From: JBEKCP01 sp049509515
GTDB taxonomy: Bacteria; Planctomycetota; Planctomycetia; Pirellulales; Thermoguttaceae
Direction: 5' to 3'
DNA length: 64,000 bases
NCBI GenBank assembly: GCA_049509515.1
Contig: JBEKZV010000029.1
Coordinates: 36,852 to 100,851 of the forward strand
The translations under genes and the position numbers were made by a program. The notes under the pieces are model-generated. The model was not told the origin of the DNA, made no database searches, and saw only the letters and a program-made list of their open reading frames with translations. Of this stretch, positions 26,083-34,697 are shown one piece after another; positions within the stretch are counted from its first letter, which is position 1, and each line of letters opens with the position of its first letter.

Positions 26083-27417
26083 ATGTTCCGCTTCCGCCTT
26101 GCGATTGCGGTCGTGTTGGGGCTTGCCGGGGCGAGCCTGTCGGGCTTCGCGGCGACCCCGCCCGCGGCCGAGACGATCCCCCGCCGCGTCCAACGGTTAT
26201 TGGAACTCGGCTGGCCGCGGACGGTCGATGCCCGCGTCGAGGCCGAGCGGCGCTACGACCGCCTCGCACCGCTGGCCGCCTCCGAGCCGCGAATCCCGTA
26301 CGCCTTCGCCCTGGTCCAGATCCGGCAGTATCGGTATCCGGAGGCGGCGGTGCTCCTGGACCAGGTGATCGCGGCCGATCCCAAGAACCTGACGGCCCGG
26401 GAGCTGCGGATCTGGCTGGCGATCCTGCTGAAGGACTACGGCAAGGCCCTGATCCAACTGCCGCTGTTGGTCGAGCGGCTGCCCGCGGAGAAGGCCACGA
26501 AGGATGCGGCGGACGCCGACGTGCCGCAAGTGGAGCTGGCCGGCCAGCTCGGCCGGATGTGCGGGTTCCTGGAAGGGCCGGTCCGGGGGCACTTGGACCA
26601 GACAGTCCTGGCCGCCTGCGTCGAGCACCTGGTCTCGTGGCTGGGCGACGCCCGCAGCAAGGCCTTCGAGGCCGGCCGCAAGGCGGTGCTCCAGCAGTTC
26701 GCCGCCATGGGCGAGGAGACCGAGATCACGGCCGCCGCCGCCAAGGAGTCGGGCGAGAAGATCCGCAAACACGTCCTGACGGAACTCGACCGCCAGGCCG
26801 GCGACCTGGCCGCCAAGGCCGACGCGGAGAAGGACAAACTGGAAGACCTGAAGAAACAGCTCAACTACGACCTGGAAAAGCTCAAGTCCCGGGAGCGGCA
26901 AGTCGAGCAGCAGTTCGCCGGGGTCCAGTCGCAGGCCGTCGCCGCGCGGCAGGACCTCGGCACGACCGATGCCCAGATCGCGGAGTTCCTCGTCCTGGCC
27001 GGCCACGAGCAGGACCCCATCCAGCGGCAGTGGTATCTCGCCCAGGTGGCCGCATTGCAGCTTCAGCGGAGCCAGCAGGCGGCGCGGCTGGCGGGTCTCG
27101 ACGGCCGCCGGGCTGGGCTGGCGGCCGACCAGCAGTCGTTGGTCCGCCAGCGCCGCGACCTGGACCGCCGCTGGCAGCAGGAGAGCGGGCGGTTGGACAA
27201 TCTCGAGACCTCGCTCAGCCGCGCGGAGAGCCAGAAGGAGAAGTTCCAGGCCCGGCCGGTCGAGAGCACCACGCCCCAGGTGGCCGACCAGAAGCGGCGG
27301 ATCGTGGCCCTGACCGCCTACGTGCCGCTGCCGATCTCGCTGGACGACGAGAAGGCCCGCGTGATAGCCTCCTTCGACACCACCCCGCCGAAGGTGCCCG
27401 GCGGGGCAAAGCCGTAG
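26083..27417 (+). CDS. Exported coiled-coil protein with TPR-like N-terminus
   Basis: This encodes 444 residues with a signal peptide (MFRFRLAIAVVLGLAGASLS). Residues about 60-130 read as TPR-like helices (YPEAAVLLDQVIAADPKNL). A long coiled coil follows from about 230 to 420 (KADAEKDKLEDLKKQLNYDL; SLSRAESQKEKFQ), rich in Lys, Glu, Gln and Leu heptads. GGAGGGG precedes the start. I do not recognise the family; a periplasmic scaffold is possible. It is divergent from the M16 peptidase across a 297-base region holding two repeats. Confidence 0.65.
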   Translation: MFRFRLAIAVVLGLAGASLSGFAATPPAAETIPRRVQRLLELGWPRTVDARVEAERRYDRLAPLAASEPRIPYAFALVQIRQYRYPEAAVLLDQVIAADPKNLTARELRIWLAILLKDYGKALIQLPLLVERLPAEKATKDAADADVPQVELAGQLGRMCGFLEGPVRGHLDQTVLAACVEHLVSWLGDARSKAFEAGRKAVLQQFAAMGEETEITAAAAKESGEKIRKHVLTELDRQAGDLAAKADAEKDKLEDLKKQLNYDLEKLKSRERQVEQQFAGVQSQAVAARQDLGTTDAQIAEFLVLAGHEQDPIQRQWYLAQVAALQLQRSQQAARLAGLDGRRAGLAADQQSLVRQRRDLDRRWQQESGRLDNLETSLSRAESQKEKFQARPVESTTPQVADQKRRIVALTAYVPLPISLDDEKARVIASFDTTPPKVPGGAKP

Positions 27418-27557
27418 CACGCTCGCAGGGAGGGCGGCGATGTGAACGAATGGAAAAAGGCTCAGAACTGCTACTCCCTGCCACACGTCCCACCGCTGTT
27501 GCCAGGTTCAAGTAGACAGTTCTGGCACGTCCTCTCCACTGCTTGCCGAGCGTGATT

Positions 27558-27845
27558 ATGGCCGAAGGCGACCAACTTGACATTCCAGACGCAGCGATGC
27601 AGGACCCGGCGTCGTTTGAACTGCTCCGGGTATGGATAGCAAATAAGGCACAGCATGTGAGCTTGCGGACGGCGGTTTGGAGCGACCCCGCTGCTTACGG
27701 CATCATGTTGTGCGACCTGATGAAGCACGTTGCGAACGCCTACCATCAGAATGAGGGCCGCGACTGGCTTGAGACCTTCCAGCGAATCAGGGCAGGCATG
27801 GACGCGGAATTGGCGTCGCCCACGGATCGACCCACTGGTCGTTGA
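27558..27845 (+). CDS. DUF5076-like small protein
   Basis: This encodes 95 residues matching my recollection of DUF5076: ELLRVWIANKAQHVSLRT, then W-x-DPAAYGIMLCDLMKHVANAY. Function unknown. I chose the ATG at 27558 (MAEGDQLDIP). It is followed by an imperfect palindrome and a DUF4926 gene on the same strand. Confidence 0.6.
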   Translation: MAEGDQLDIPDAAMQDPASFELLRVWIANKAQHVSLRTAVWSDPAAYGIMLCDLMKHVANAYHQNEGRDWLETFQRIRAGMDAELASPTDRPTGR

Positions 27846-27872
27846 CTGTTTCCCTCTGGCCCCTCGGGGGAT

Positions 27873-27948
27873 GAGACCGGGACGCGGCTAGAATTGGAAA
27901 TCTGGGCGGTGGCGACTGGGCAATGCAAACTAGCCGCGCCCCGGTTTC
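27873..27948. repeat. Imperfect 19-bp inverted repeat (CGCGGCTAG family)
   Basis: GAGACCGGGACGCGGCTAG (27873-27891) pairs with CTAGCCGCGCCCCGGTTTC (27930-27948) with two mismatches. A partial copy, CTAGCCGCCTCCCGGTT, occurs at 30797-30813 over the end of the PIN-domain gene. It lies between two small genes and ends about 20 bases before the second. Confidence 0.6.
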
Positions 27949-27969
27949 AGGTCCGATGGAGGCGAAGTC

Positions 27970-28200
27970 GTGATTCCCGAACATGATTGCATTGTCTTGA
28001 CCCAAGACATCCCTGGCGAGGGATTACAGGCGGGCGATGTGGGCACCGTGGTTCACGTTCATCGTGAGGGCGCGGCCTACGAGGTCGAGTTCATGACGCT
28101 CACCGGCCAAACGGTTGCCGTCGCCACGGTGCTCGCCCCGCAATTGCGGCCGGTCAGTCCGCGAGACGTGAGCCACGTTCGCCAGTTGGCCGCCAAGTAA
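27970..28200 (+). CDS. DUF4926-like small protein
   Basis: This encodes 76 residues with the DUF4926 pattern: VLTQDIPGEGLQAGDVGTVV, then AYEVEFMTLTGQTVAVATVL. Such proteins are small beta barrels, often encoded next to DUF6883-type or other small proteins in accessory loci; the function is unknown. It lies downstream of the DUF5076-like gene. Confidence 0.65.
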   Translation: MIPEHDCIVLTQDIPGEGLQAGDVGTVVHVHREGAAYEVEFMTLTGQTVAVATVLAPQLRPVSPRDVSHVRQLAAK

Positions 28201-28262
28201 GACGACAGCACGCCGAAAGTGCCCGCCGGGGCGAAACCGTAAGGGGCTTCTGCCTGGGAAAA

Positions 28263-28364
28263 GTAGGGTGGGTCGACGGGCACCGTGCGCAGTATGGTCG
28301 GCGAGCCCCACCACTCGTCGCGCGGTCTCTTGTGGTGGGGCTCGCTGCGCTCGACCCACCCTAC
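28263..28364. repeat. GTAGGGTGGG palindromic repeat, full copy
   Basis: Runs from GTAGGGTGGGTCGACGGGCA (28263-28282) to TCGACCCACCCTAC (28351-28364). The inner arm GAGCCCCACCA (28303-28313) faces TGGTGGGGCTCGC (28332-28344). It lies between the DUF4926 gene and the convergent kbl gene, 35 bases before the kbl stop codon. Confidence 0.85.
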
Positions 28365-28399
28365 ATCTTCGGCGCCGGCGCGGCGAAACCGTAGCGGCC

Positions 28400-29584
28400 T
28401 CACGCGCCCACTTCCTCCCGTGCCGCCGAAAACGCCTCGATGGCGAAATCGAGGTCTTCAATTGTGTGGGCGGCGGAAATTTGTGCCCGGATGCGGGCCT
28501 TGCCCTGCGGCACCACCGGGTAGGAGAAGCCGACCACGTACACGCCGCGGCGGAGCATGGCCTCGGCCAGCCGCCCGGCCAGCGCGGCGTCGCCCAGCAT
28601 GATCGGGCAGATCGGGTGCTCGCCGGGCGTGATCTGGAATTCCCGCCCGGCCATGCCGCGGCGGAAATGCCGCGTGTTGGCCTCCAGCGTGTCGCGGAGC
28701 CCGCTGGACTGCTCCAGCAGGTCCAGGGTCTTCAGGGCGGCGCCGATGATCGGCGGGGGCACGGTGTTGGAGAACAGGTAGGGCCGGCTCCGCTGCCGCA
28801 AGAGCTCGATGATCTCCCGCCGCCCGCTGGCGTAGCCGCCGCTGGCCCCGCCCAGGGCCTTGCCCAGCGTGCCGGTGAGAATATCGACCCGCTCGATCAC
28901 GCCGTGGTGCTCGGGCGTGCCGCGGCCGCGGCGGCCCAGCACGCCCACGGCGTGCGAGTCGTCGACCATCACCAATGCCCGGTGCTCGTCGGCCAGTTGG
29001 CAAATCCCCGCCAGGTTGGCGATGATCCCGTCCATCGAGAACACCCCGTCGGTGGCGATGAGGCGGAAGCGGGCGTCGGCCGCCTGGCGGAGCTGCTCCC
29101 GCAGGTCGTCCAGGTCGTTGTTCTTGTAGCGGTACCGCCGGGCCTTGCACAGGCGGATGCCGTCGATGATGCTGGCGTGGTTCAGCTCGTCGGAGATCAC
29201 CGCGTCCTCGGGCCCCAGCAGCGTCTCGAACAGCCCGCCGTTCGCGTCGAAGCACGACGAGTAGAGGATCGTGTCTTCGGTGCCGAGGAAGCCGCTCAGG
29301 CGGGCCTCGAGTTGCTTGTGGATCTGCTGCGTGCCGCAGATGAAGCGGACGCTGGCCAGGCCGTAGCCCCAGCGGTCCAGGGCCTCGTGGGCGGCGGCGA
29401 TCACCGCCGGATGGTCGGCCAGGCCCAAGTAGTTGTTGGCGCACAGGTTGAGCACCCCGGGCCGGTCGAGCACGCCGACCCGCGCCCCCTGCGGCGTGGT
29501 GATCACCCGCTCGCCCTTGTACAGGCCGGCGCGGCGGATCTCTTCGATCTGGCCGGCCAAGTGTTGTCGCATGAGACCGAGCAT
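28400..29584 (-). CDS. kbl: 2-amino-3-ketobutyrate CoA ligase (glycine C-acetyltransferase)
   Basis: This encodes 394 residues of the PLP-dependent alpha-oxoamine synthase family, close in length to E. coli Kbl (398). It has the aldimine-forming Lys in TGTLGKALGGASGG (about residue 242), DDSHAVGVLG with the cofactor-stacking His, and FSNTVPPPI typical of Kbl. It converts 2-amino-3-ketobutyrate and CoA to glycine and acetyl-CoA, the second step of threonine breakdown. tdh lies 62 bases upstream on the same strand, so the two enzymes form an operon. Starts at 29584 (MLGLMRQHL) or 29572 are both possible. Confidence 0.92.
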   Translation of the reverse strand: MLGLMRQHLAGQIEEIRRAGLYKGERVITTPQGARVGVLDRPGVLNLCANNYLGLADHPAVIAAAHEALDRWGYGLASVRFICGTQQIHKQLEARLSGFLGTEDTILYSSCFDANGGLFETLLGPEDAVISDELNHASIIDGIRLCKARRYRYKNNDLDDLREQLRQAADARFRLIATDGVFSMDGIIANLAGICQLADEHRALVMVDDSHAVGVLGRRGRGTPEHHGVIERVDILTGTLGKALGGASGGYASGRREIIELLRQRSRPYLFSNTVPPPIIGAALKTLDLLEQSSGLRDTLEANTRHFRRGMAGREFQITPGEHPICPIMLGDAALAGRLAEAMLRRGVYVVGFSYPVVPQGKARIRAQISAAHTIEDLDFAIEAFSAAREEVGA

Positions 29585-29646
29585 GGCACTTTGTATTTTG
29601 GATTTGTTTGGGATTTCGTGCTTCGGATTTCGGATTTGGCGTTCCG

Positions 29647-30693
29647 TTACGTTTCGTCTTTCCAGGTGAGTACGACCTTGCCGGAATTCCCGGTGCGCAT
29701 CACCTGGAAGCCGCGGTCGAAATCGGCGTAGTGGAAGCGGTGCGTGATGACCGGATCGACGTCCAGCCCGCCCTGGATCATCACCGTCATCTTGTACCAC
29801 GTCTCGTACATCTCGCGGCCGTAGATGCCCTTGAGCGTGAGCATGTTGAAGATCACCAGGTTCCAGTCGATGGCCATGTTGCCGGCGGGGATGCCGAGCA
29901 TGGCGATCTTTCCGCCGTGGCACATGTTGGCCAGCATGTCGCAGAAGGCGGCGGAATTGCCCGACATCTCCAGCCCCACGTCGAACCCCTCTTTCATGCC
30001 CAACTCCTGTTGCACGCCGGAGAGCGTCTGCCGGCGGACGTCCACGGCCAGCGTGGGTTTGACCTTGCGGGCCAGCTCCAGGCGATAGGGATTCACGTCG
30101 GTGATGACCGTGTAGCGGGCCCCGGCGTGCTTGGCCACGGCCGCCGCCATGATGCCGATCGGCCCGGCCCCGGTCACCAGCACGTCTTCGCCCAGCAGGG
30201 GGAAGGAGAGGGCCGTGTGGACGGCGTTGCCCAGCGGGTCGAAGATCGCCGCCACGTCGCGGGGCACGGCGGGGTCGTGCTGCCAGACGTTGGTCATCGG
30301 CAGGGCGATGTACTCGGCGAAGGCCCCGGGCCGGTTCACGCCGATGCCCTTGGTGTCCTTGCACAGGTGGCGGCGGCCGGCCAGGCAGTTGCGGCACCGC
30401 CCGCACACCACGTGCCCCTCGCCGCTGACGATGTCGCCGGGGTGGAAGTCGCTGACGTTCGAGCCGGCCTCGACGATCCGCCCGACGAACTCGTGGCCGA
30501 CCACCAGCGGCACGGGCACCGTCTTTTGCGCCCAGGCATCCCAGTTGTAGATGTGCAGGTCCGTGCCGCAGATGCCGGTCCGCAGCACCTCGATCAGCAC
30601 GTCGTTGATGCCGATCTCCGGCACCGGCACGTCGTCCAGCCACAGGCCCTCACTGGCCGCTTTCTTCACCAAGGCTTTCATCGTCGGCATCAT
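29647..30693 (-). CDS. tdh: L-threonine 3-dehydrogenase
   Basis: This encodes 348 residues of the zinc-dependent medium-chain dehydrogenase family. Catalytic zinc ligands are Cys42 (GICGTDLHIYNWD) and His67-Glu68 (VGHEFVG). The structural zinc cysteines are 97, 100, 103 and 111 (VCGRCRNCLAGRRHLC). The NAD loop GAGPIG lies near 177. CGTDLHIYNWDAWAQ is diagnostic for threonine dehydrogenase. It oxidises threonine to 2-amino-3-ketobutyrate, the substrate of the adjacent kbl product. The start at 30693 gives MMPTMKALV; the ATG at 30681 would match the E. coli length (341) better. Confidence 0.93.
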   Translation of the reverse strand: MMPTMKALVKKAASEGLWLDDVPVPEIGINDVLIEVLRTGICGTDLHIYNWDAWAQKTVPVPLVVGHEFVGRIVEAGSNVSDFHPGDIVSGEGHVVCGRCRNCLAGRRHLCKDTKGIGVNRPGAFAEYIALPMTNVWQHDPAVPRDVAAIFDPLGNAVHTALSFPLLGEDVLVTGAGPIGIMAAAVAKHAGARYTVITDVNPYRLELARKVKPTLAVDVRRQTLSGVQQELGMKEGFDVGLEMSGNSAAFCDMLANMCHGGKIAMLGIPAGNMAIDWNLVIFNMLTLKGIYGREMYETWYKMTVMIQGGLDVDPVITHRFHYADFDRGFQVMRTGNSGKVVLTWKDET

Positions 30694-30795
30694 TCGTCCT
30701 CTGATCGTCCGCGCGCGTTGCCAGCCAACCGGGCTGATTATACCAAACGCGGCGCGGGCCCGGGAGGGGTGACAGCGGGAAGGCGGCGCTGAAAA

Positions 30796-31227
30796 CTAGC
30801 CGCCTCCCGGTTGTTGCGGCAACGCAAGGAACGAGCTCGGCGAAACCACGATAATGCCGCGAAACGGGTGGAGCACGAGAAGGTCTGAATCTCCGGTGAC
30901 GACATGCGTGGCACGCCCCGAGACGGCCAACTCCAGAAACTTGTTGTCCCGCGGGTCTCGGCAGCCGGTCACACTTTCCACGGCATTCACCAGTTCCGCT
31001 TCGCGCACGAGTGTCGTCAGGAACTCGATGCGTTCCTCTTCGGAAAGGTACTTGTCGAATCCCGGACGGTGAATCACCTCGTCCAGTTCGGTCGTCGTGG
31101 CGGCCGAAATCAACAGACGGCCTTCTCGCACGGCACGATCGAGCGCCTGGCGGGGAACCGAAAGCGGCAACAGCATTGCGCTGACGACGACATTGGTGTC
31201 GAATACCAGTCGCAGTTCAGCCGTCAT
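30796..31227 (-). CDS. PIN-domain ribonuclease toxin (COG1569-like)
   Basis: This encodes 143 residues with the PIN fold acidic set: Asp10 in LVFDTNVVVSAML, a mid-protein Asp pair in CRDPRDNKFLELA, and Asp in VVTGDSDLLVL. PIN toxins cleave RNA with Mg2+. The start overlaps the end of the upstream antitoxin gene by 11 bases, a usual toxin-antitoxin arrangement. The last residues (ALPQQPGGG) are encoded by a fragment of the CTAGCCGC repeat, so the C-terminus may have been changed by repeat insertion. Confidence 0.8.
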   Translation of the reverse strand: MTAELRLVFDTNVVVSAMLLPLSVPRQALDRAVREGRLLISAATTTELDEVIHRPGFDKYLSEEERIEFLTTLVREAELVNAVESVTGCRDPRDNKFLELAVSGRATHVVTGDSDLLVLHPFRGIIVVSPSSFLALPQQPGGG

Positions 31228-31453
31228 TCAGCAGCGGCTCCAAAGCGGCCGGGGTGAGCCCGCGCGCGGCGGCCTTCTTGCCGATCTCGTCCATGACGGC
31301 CTGAAGGGATCTTCGGGGAAGAGGGGAAACGGCCAGTTCTCGCAGCCGAAGATCGAGCAACAACTGGATCTTGCCCTGATCCTCCGGCGAGACCTGCGCA
31401 AAGGCCCTTGCCGCTTCCTCGCTAACTTGGATCGTGAGACTGGCAGTGGCCAT
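31217..31453 (-). CDS. Antitoxin partner of the PIN toxin
   Basis: This encodes 78 residues, small and helical (MATASLTIQVSEEAARAFAQ), with an N-terminal beta strand followed by helices, suggesting a ribbon-helix-helix-like DNA-binding fold. It lies directly upstream of, and overlaps, the PIN toxin gene. I chose the ATG at 31453; upstream in-frame codons read like untranslated sequence. By analogy it would bind the toxin and repress the operon. Confidence 0.65.
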   Translation of the reverse strand: MATASLTIQVSEEAARAFAQVSPEDQGKIQLLLDLRLRELAVSPLPRRSLQAVMDEIGKKAAARGLTPAALEPLLNDG

Positions 31454-31559
31454 GAGAGTGCAATGCCCCCCGCAGACTGACTCCACCCGTGAATGCTAGC
31501 ACTGCGGTTTACGCCCGTCAACCCCGGGCAAGGCGCACGCGCCTGCCCGCCTGCCGCGG

Positions 31560-32195
31560 CTAGCGCTCGCGCTCGACCTCGAAGATGCACGACGGGCTGC
31601 CGTCGAGCCGGGACGCGATGCGGCGGATCCGGCGTCCCGCCACGGCCGACAACAGGTCCAGGTCGATCGCGCAGACGTTCCGCTTTTCGTCGGCGATGTT
31701 GATGAACGGGCAACTCCGCCTGCGGATCACCAGCCGCCCGTCGCTGCGGCACAGCTCGACCAGTGCGCCTTCGCTCTCGAAGAGCTTTACGAGCTGCTGG
31801 ACGCGTTCCTTGGGGTCCTTGGCCGTGATGCTGGCGGCGTAGTGGTTGGCCAGCAGGCGGGCCACGCGCTGCAGGACCTTCTTGAGCAGGTCGTCGCCGC
31901 CCAGCTCGTGGATCGCCTGCCAGATGGCCGGGACAACCGGCGGCTGGTTGTCGGCCAACAGCGAGGCGAGGGCGGCGCGCTTGGCCGCAAAGCGGTGCCG
32001 CGGCCGGCCGCGGCCCTCGAGTTTCTCGACCGTCCGTTCCACGAAACCGGCCGCCAACAGCGCGTGGAGCTGCTCCGCCACCGCCGTCCGCGTCACGCCG
32101 GTTGCGCGAATCAGGCTCTCGACGGTTTGCGGCGGGTTCCCCACGAGCAGCTTGACGACGCGGAGCCCCGCGGCATTGATTCTGGCTTCCGGCAT
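31560..32195 (-). CDS. SufR-like iron-sulfur-type HTH regulator
   Basis: This encodes 211 residues. The N-terminus is a winged helix (LRVVKLLVGNPPQTVESLIR, then TRTAVAEQLHALLAAGFVER). The C-terminus has cysteines spaced as in SufR regulators: SCPF, NVCAIDLDLL and PSCIFEV. In SufR these ligate an Fe-S cluster that senses iron-sulfur status and controls suf genes. No suf or iron gene lies within this window, so its targets are probably remote. The function is inferred from the motif layout; the cysteine set is clearly visible. Confidence 0.7.
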   Translation of the reverse strand: MPEARINAAGLRVVKLLVGNPPQTVESLIRATGVTRTAVAEQLHALLAAGFVERTVEKLEGRGRPRHRFAAKRAALASLLADNQPPVVPAIWQAIHELGGDDLLKKVLQRVARLLANHYAASITAKDPKERVQQLVKLFESEGALVELCRSDGRLVIRRRSCPFINIADEKRNVCAIDLDLLSAVAGRRIRRIASRLDGSPSCIFEVERER

Positions 32196-32612
32196 GGGTA
32201 TGTCGCCTCTAGGGCCCGAGTCAAGGTGTCCGCGCTGTTCGGCATGGCTCGGGGCGGGATGGCCGCCGTGAATTGAACTATGCCCGTTTTTCTACCAAGC
32301 TCCCCTGATAATAACGGCTCTTGGCGGTTTTTCAAAGCCCCGGCTAACGCCTTTGGAAGTCCGGCGGGCCTGTCCGGGAGCTTTCCAACGATCCGGCATG
32401 GCTGAAAATAACATCGCAAGTACCTGTGGCGCAACATCTTGCGACACAAGTCGCGCGCCCCGCTTGACCCGCGGGGGCGGAGGGCGAATTATTCGTTAGA
32501 AGGCCCGCTCGCCAGAAACGTGCCAACCGCCCGTTGAAACCCCAGAGGGCGGAGGGAGCAGTAGGAAGTTTCTCGGCGATTGTTGCGGGCCTTCGCTTTT
32601 TCTCGCGGCCCG
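32196..32612. other. Intergenic region upstream of the SufR-like gene
   Basis: 417 bases without a gene. One short palindrome, CGCAACATCTTGCG (about 32432-32445), lies roughly 240 bases upstream of the SufR-like start; it does not match the published cyanobacterial SufR site CAAC-N6-GTTG, so I do not assign it. A second imperfect stem (GCGGGCCTTCGC / GCGGCCCGC, about 32585-32613) abuts the debranching-enzyme stop. Confidence 0.35.
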
Positions 32613-34697
32613 CTAGCCTTCGTCGCGGGCGACGTAGCACACCAGCGACCGGCCCTCCAGCGGCACCGTCCAGTCGGCCGGCGGTGAGGGGCCGTCCAAT
32701 CCCGGGTAGATGTCGTGCGGGCTGCGGGCCGCCGTGTCCAACAGCAACCACCAGTCCAGCCGGCGGACGGCCTTCGGGATTACGAACCGCAGCGGCGATT
32801 CGCCCGCGTGCAACAGCATCAGCAGGTGGTGGTTGGGCGAATCGAGGCGGTCGGGTTGCGGGACGGCCGCCAAGACGCATGCCAGGCTCTGTCCGGGGTT
32901 GCTCCAGTCGATGGGCGCGCCGGCGGGACTGTACCAGCTCACGTCGGGCAGGCCGCCCGGCCGAATGGGAAGCCCGGTGAGGAAATCGGTTCGCCGCACC
33001 GCCGGCTCGGAGCGGCGAAAGGCCACCAGCGCGCGGATGAACCGCAGCAGGGGCTCGTGCCTCCGCACCAGCCGCCAGTCGAACCAGGAGATCGGGTTGT
33101 CCTGGCAGTAGGGGTTGTTGTTGCCCTGCTGGGTGCGGCGGCATTCGTCGCCCATGAGGATCATCGGCACGCCCTGGCTCAACATGAGCGAGGCCGCGAG
33201 GTTCTTGATCTGCCGCAGGCGGACCGCCTCGACGGACCGCCGGGTGGTGGGGCCTTCGATCCCGTAGTTGCAGCCGTAGTTGTTGTTGTCGCCGTCGCGG
33301 TTCTGCTCGCCGTTGGCGTCGTTGTGCTTGGCGCTGTAGCTCACCAGGTCGTTCAGGGTGAATCCGTCGTGGGAAGTGATGAAATTGATGCTGTGGTACG
33401 GGCGGCGGCCGCTGTTCTGGTACAGGTCGCTGGAGCCGGCCAGCCGCGTGGCCAGCGGGCCGATCAGGCTCGCCTCGCCCCGCCAGAAGCGGCGGAGGTC
33501 GTCGCGGTAGCGGCCGTTCCATTCCGCCCAGCGGAGGCTGCCGAACGTGCCCACCTGGTAGGCCCCCGCCGCGTCCCACGCCTCGGCGATGATCTTCGTG
33601 TCGGCCAACTGCGGGTCCTCGGTGATCGTCTCCACCACCGGCGGGTTGGGCACCAGGTTCCCCTCCCGGTCGCGGCTGAGGATCGAGGCCAGGTCGAAGC
33701 GGAAGCCGTCGACGTGGTAGTTGTGTACCCAGTGCCGCAGACAGTGGAAGATCATCTCGCGGACGATCGGGTGGTTGCCGTTCAGGGTGTTGCCGCAGCC
33801 GGTGTAGTTGCGGTAATACTGGCCGCCGTTTTCCAGCATGTAATAAACGCGGTTCTCCAGGCCCTTGAAGCTGAGCGTGGGGCCCTGCTCGTTGCCCTCG
33901 GCCGTGTGGTTGAAGACCACGTCCAGGATGACCTCGATGTCGGCGGAGTGCAGGGCGCGCACCATCTCCTTGAATTCCCGGACCTGCGAGCCGGGCTCCT
34001 CCCCGACGGCATAGCCCCGGTGCGGCGCGAAGAAGCACAGCGGATCGTAGCCCCAGTAATTGGGCCGCGGCGGCACCTGGCCCAGACAATCGCGGATGGG
34101 GAACTCGTGGACGGGCATCAGCTCGACCGCCGTCACCCCGAGCGACTTGAGGTACGGGATCTTCTCCATGACGCCCAGGTACGTGCCCGGGTGCAGGACC
34201 TCGCTCGTGGGCGACTGGGTGAAGCCGCGGACGTGGATCTCGTAGATGATCGTTTCGGCCAGGCTCCGCCGCAGGTGCCGGTCGCCCTGCCAGTCGAACT
34301 CGTCGTGGCTCACCACGCACTTGGGCGGCCGCAGGACACCCCCCTCGGCCGGCAGAAAGTCGCCGGCCAGGGCCTTCGCGTAGGGATCGATCAGCCGGGC
34401 CTGGGGATCGAAGCGGTAGCCCCGCTGCGGCTCGTGGGGCCCGTCGGCCTGAAAATGGTAGAGCTGCCCGGGGCCCACTCCCGGCACGAAGATGCTCCAC
34501 ACGTCCCCCCAGCGGTTCAGGTCGGCGTCGAAGTCGATGATCTCGGCCGGCTCGGGGTCGCCCGTCCGGTCATAGAGCAGGACCCGCATGGCCGTGGCGC
34601 TGCGGCTGAAGACGACGAACTGCACCCCCCCATCATGGATAATCGCACCATACGGCAGTGGGTGGCTGAACCGTAGCGCAGCATGCCGTTGCGACAT
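32613..34697 (-). CDS. glgX: Glycogen debranching enzyme (GlgX/isoamylase type)
   Basis: This encodes 694 residues of GH13 (isoamylase/GlgX subfamily). An N-terminal CBM48-type beta domain (YGAIIHDGGVQFVVFS) precedes the catalytic barrel: VILDVVFNHTAEG, nucleophile Asp in DGFRFDLAS (about 334), acid Glu in IIAEAWDA (about 367) and third acidic Asp in FITSHDGFT (about 440). It hydrolyses alpha-1,6 branch points in glycogen or limit dextrins. I chose the ATG at 34697 (MSQRHAALRF); the upstream extension is Cys-rich and uncharacteristic. No other glycogen genes adjoin it. The gene symbol is by family only. Confidence 0.85.
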   Translation of the reverse strand: MSQRHAALRFSHPLPYGAIIHDGGVQFVVFSRSATAMRVLLYDRTGDPEPAEIIDFDADLNRWGDVWSIFVPGVGPGQLYHFQADGPHEPQRGYRFDPQARLIDPYAKALAGDFLPAEGGVLRPPKCVVSHDEFDWQGDRHLRRSLAETIIYEIHVRGFTQSPTSEVLHPGTYLGVMEKIPYLKSLGVTAVELMPVHEFPIRDCLGQVPPRPNYWGYDPLCFFAPHRGYAVGEEPGSQVREFKEMVRALHSADIEVILDVVFNHTAEGNEQGPTLSFKGLENRVYYMLENGGQYYRNYTGCGNTLNGNHPIVREMIFHCLRHWVHNYHVDGFRFDLASILSRDREGNLVPNPPVVETITEDPQLADTKIIAEAWDAAGAYQVGTFGSLRWAEWNGRYRDDLRRFWRGEASLIGPLATRLAGSSDLYQNSGRRPYHSINFITSHDGFTLNDLVSYSAKHNDANGEQNRDGDNNNYGCNYGIEGPTTRRSVEAVRLRQIKNLAASLMLSQGVPMILMGDECRRTQQGNNNPYCQDNPISWFDWRLVRRHEPLLRFIRALVAFRRSEPAVRRTDFLTGLPIRPGGLPDVSWYSPAGAPIDWSNPGQSLACVLAAVPQPDRLDSPNHHLLMLLHAGESPLRFVIPKAVRRLDWWLLLDTAARSPHDIYPGLDGPSPPADWTVPLEGRSLVCYVARDEG

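Noticed and set aside
20066..28200. Anti-phage defence island (helicase, small DUF proteins)
   Set aside because: The helicase, M16 peptidase and DUF genes are not arranged as any defence system that I know, and threonine catabolism genes adjoin; no nuclease partner is present.
28400..30643. Single 747-codon reading frame covering kbl and most of tdh
   Set aside because: Only its C-terminal part is Kbl; the rest is an out-of-frame shadow of tdh. Two separate genes explain the data.
32431..32450. SufR operator upstream of the SufR-like gene
   Set aside because: A short palindrome is present but does not match the known CAAC-N6-GTTG site and lies far from the start.
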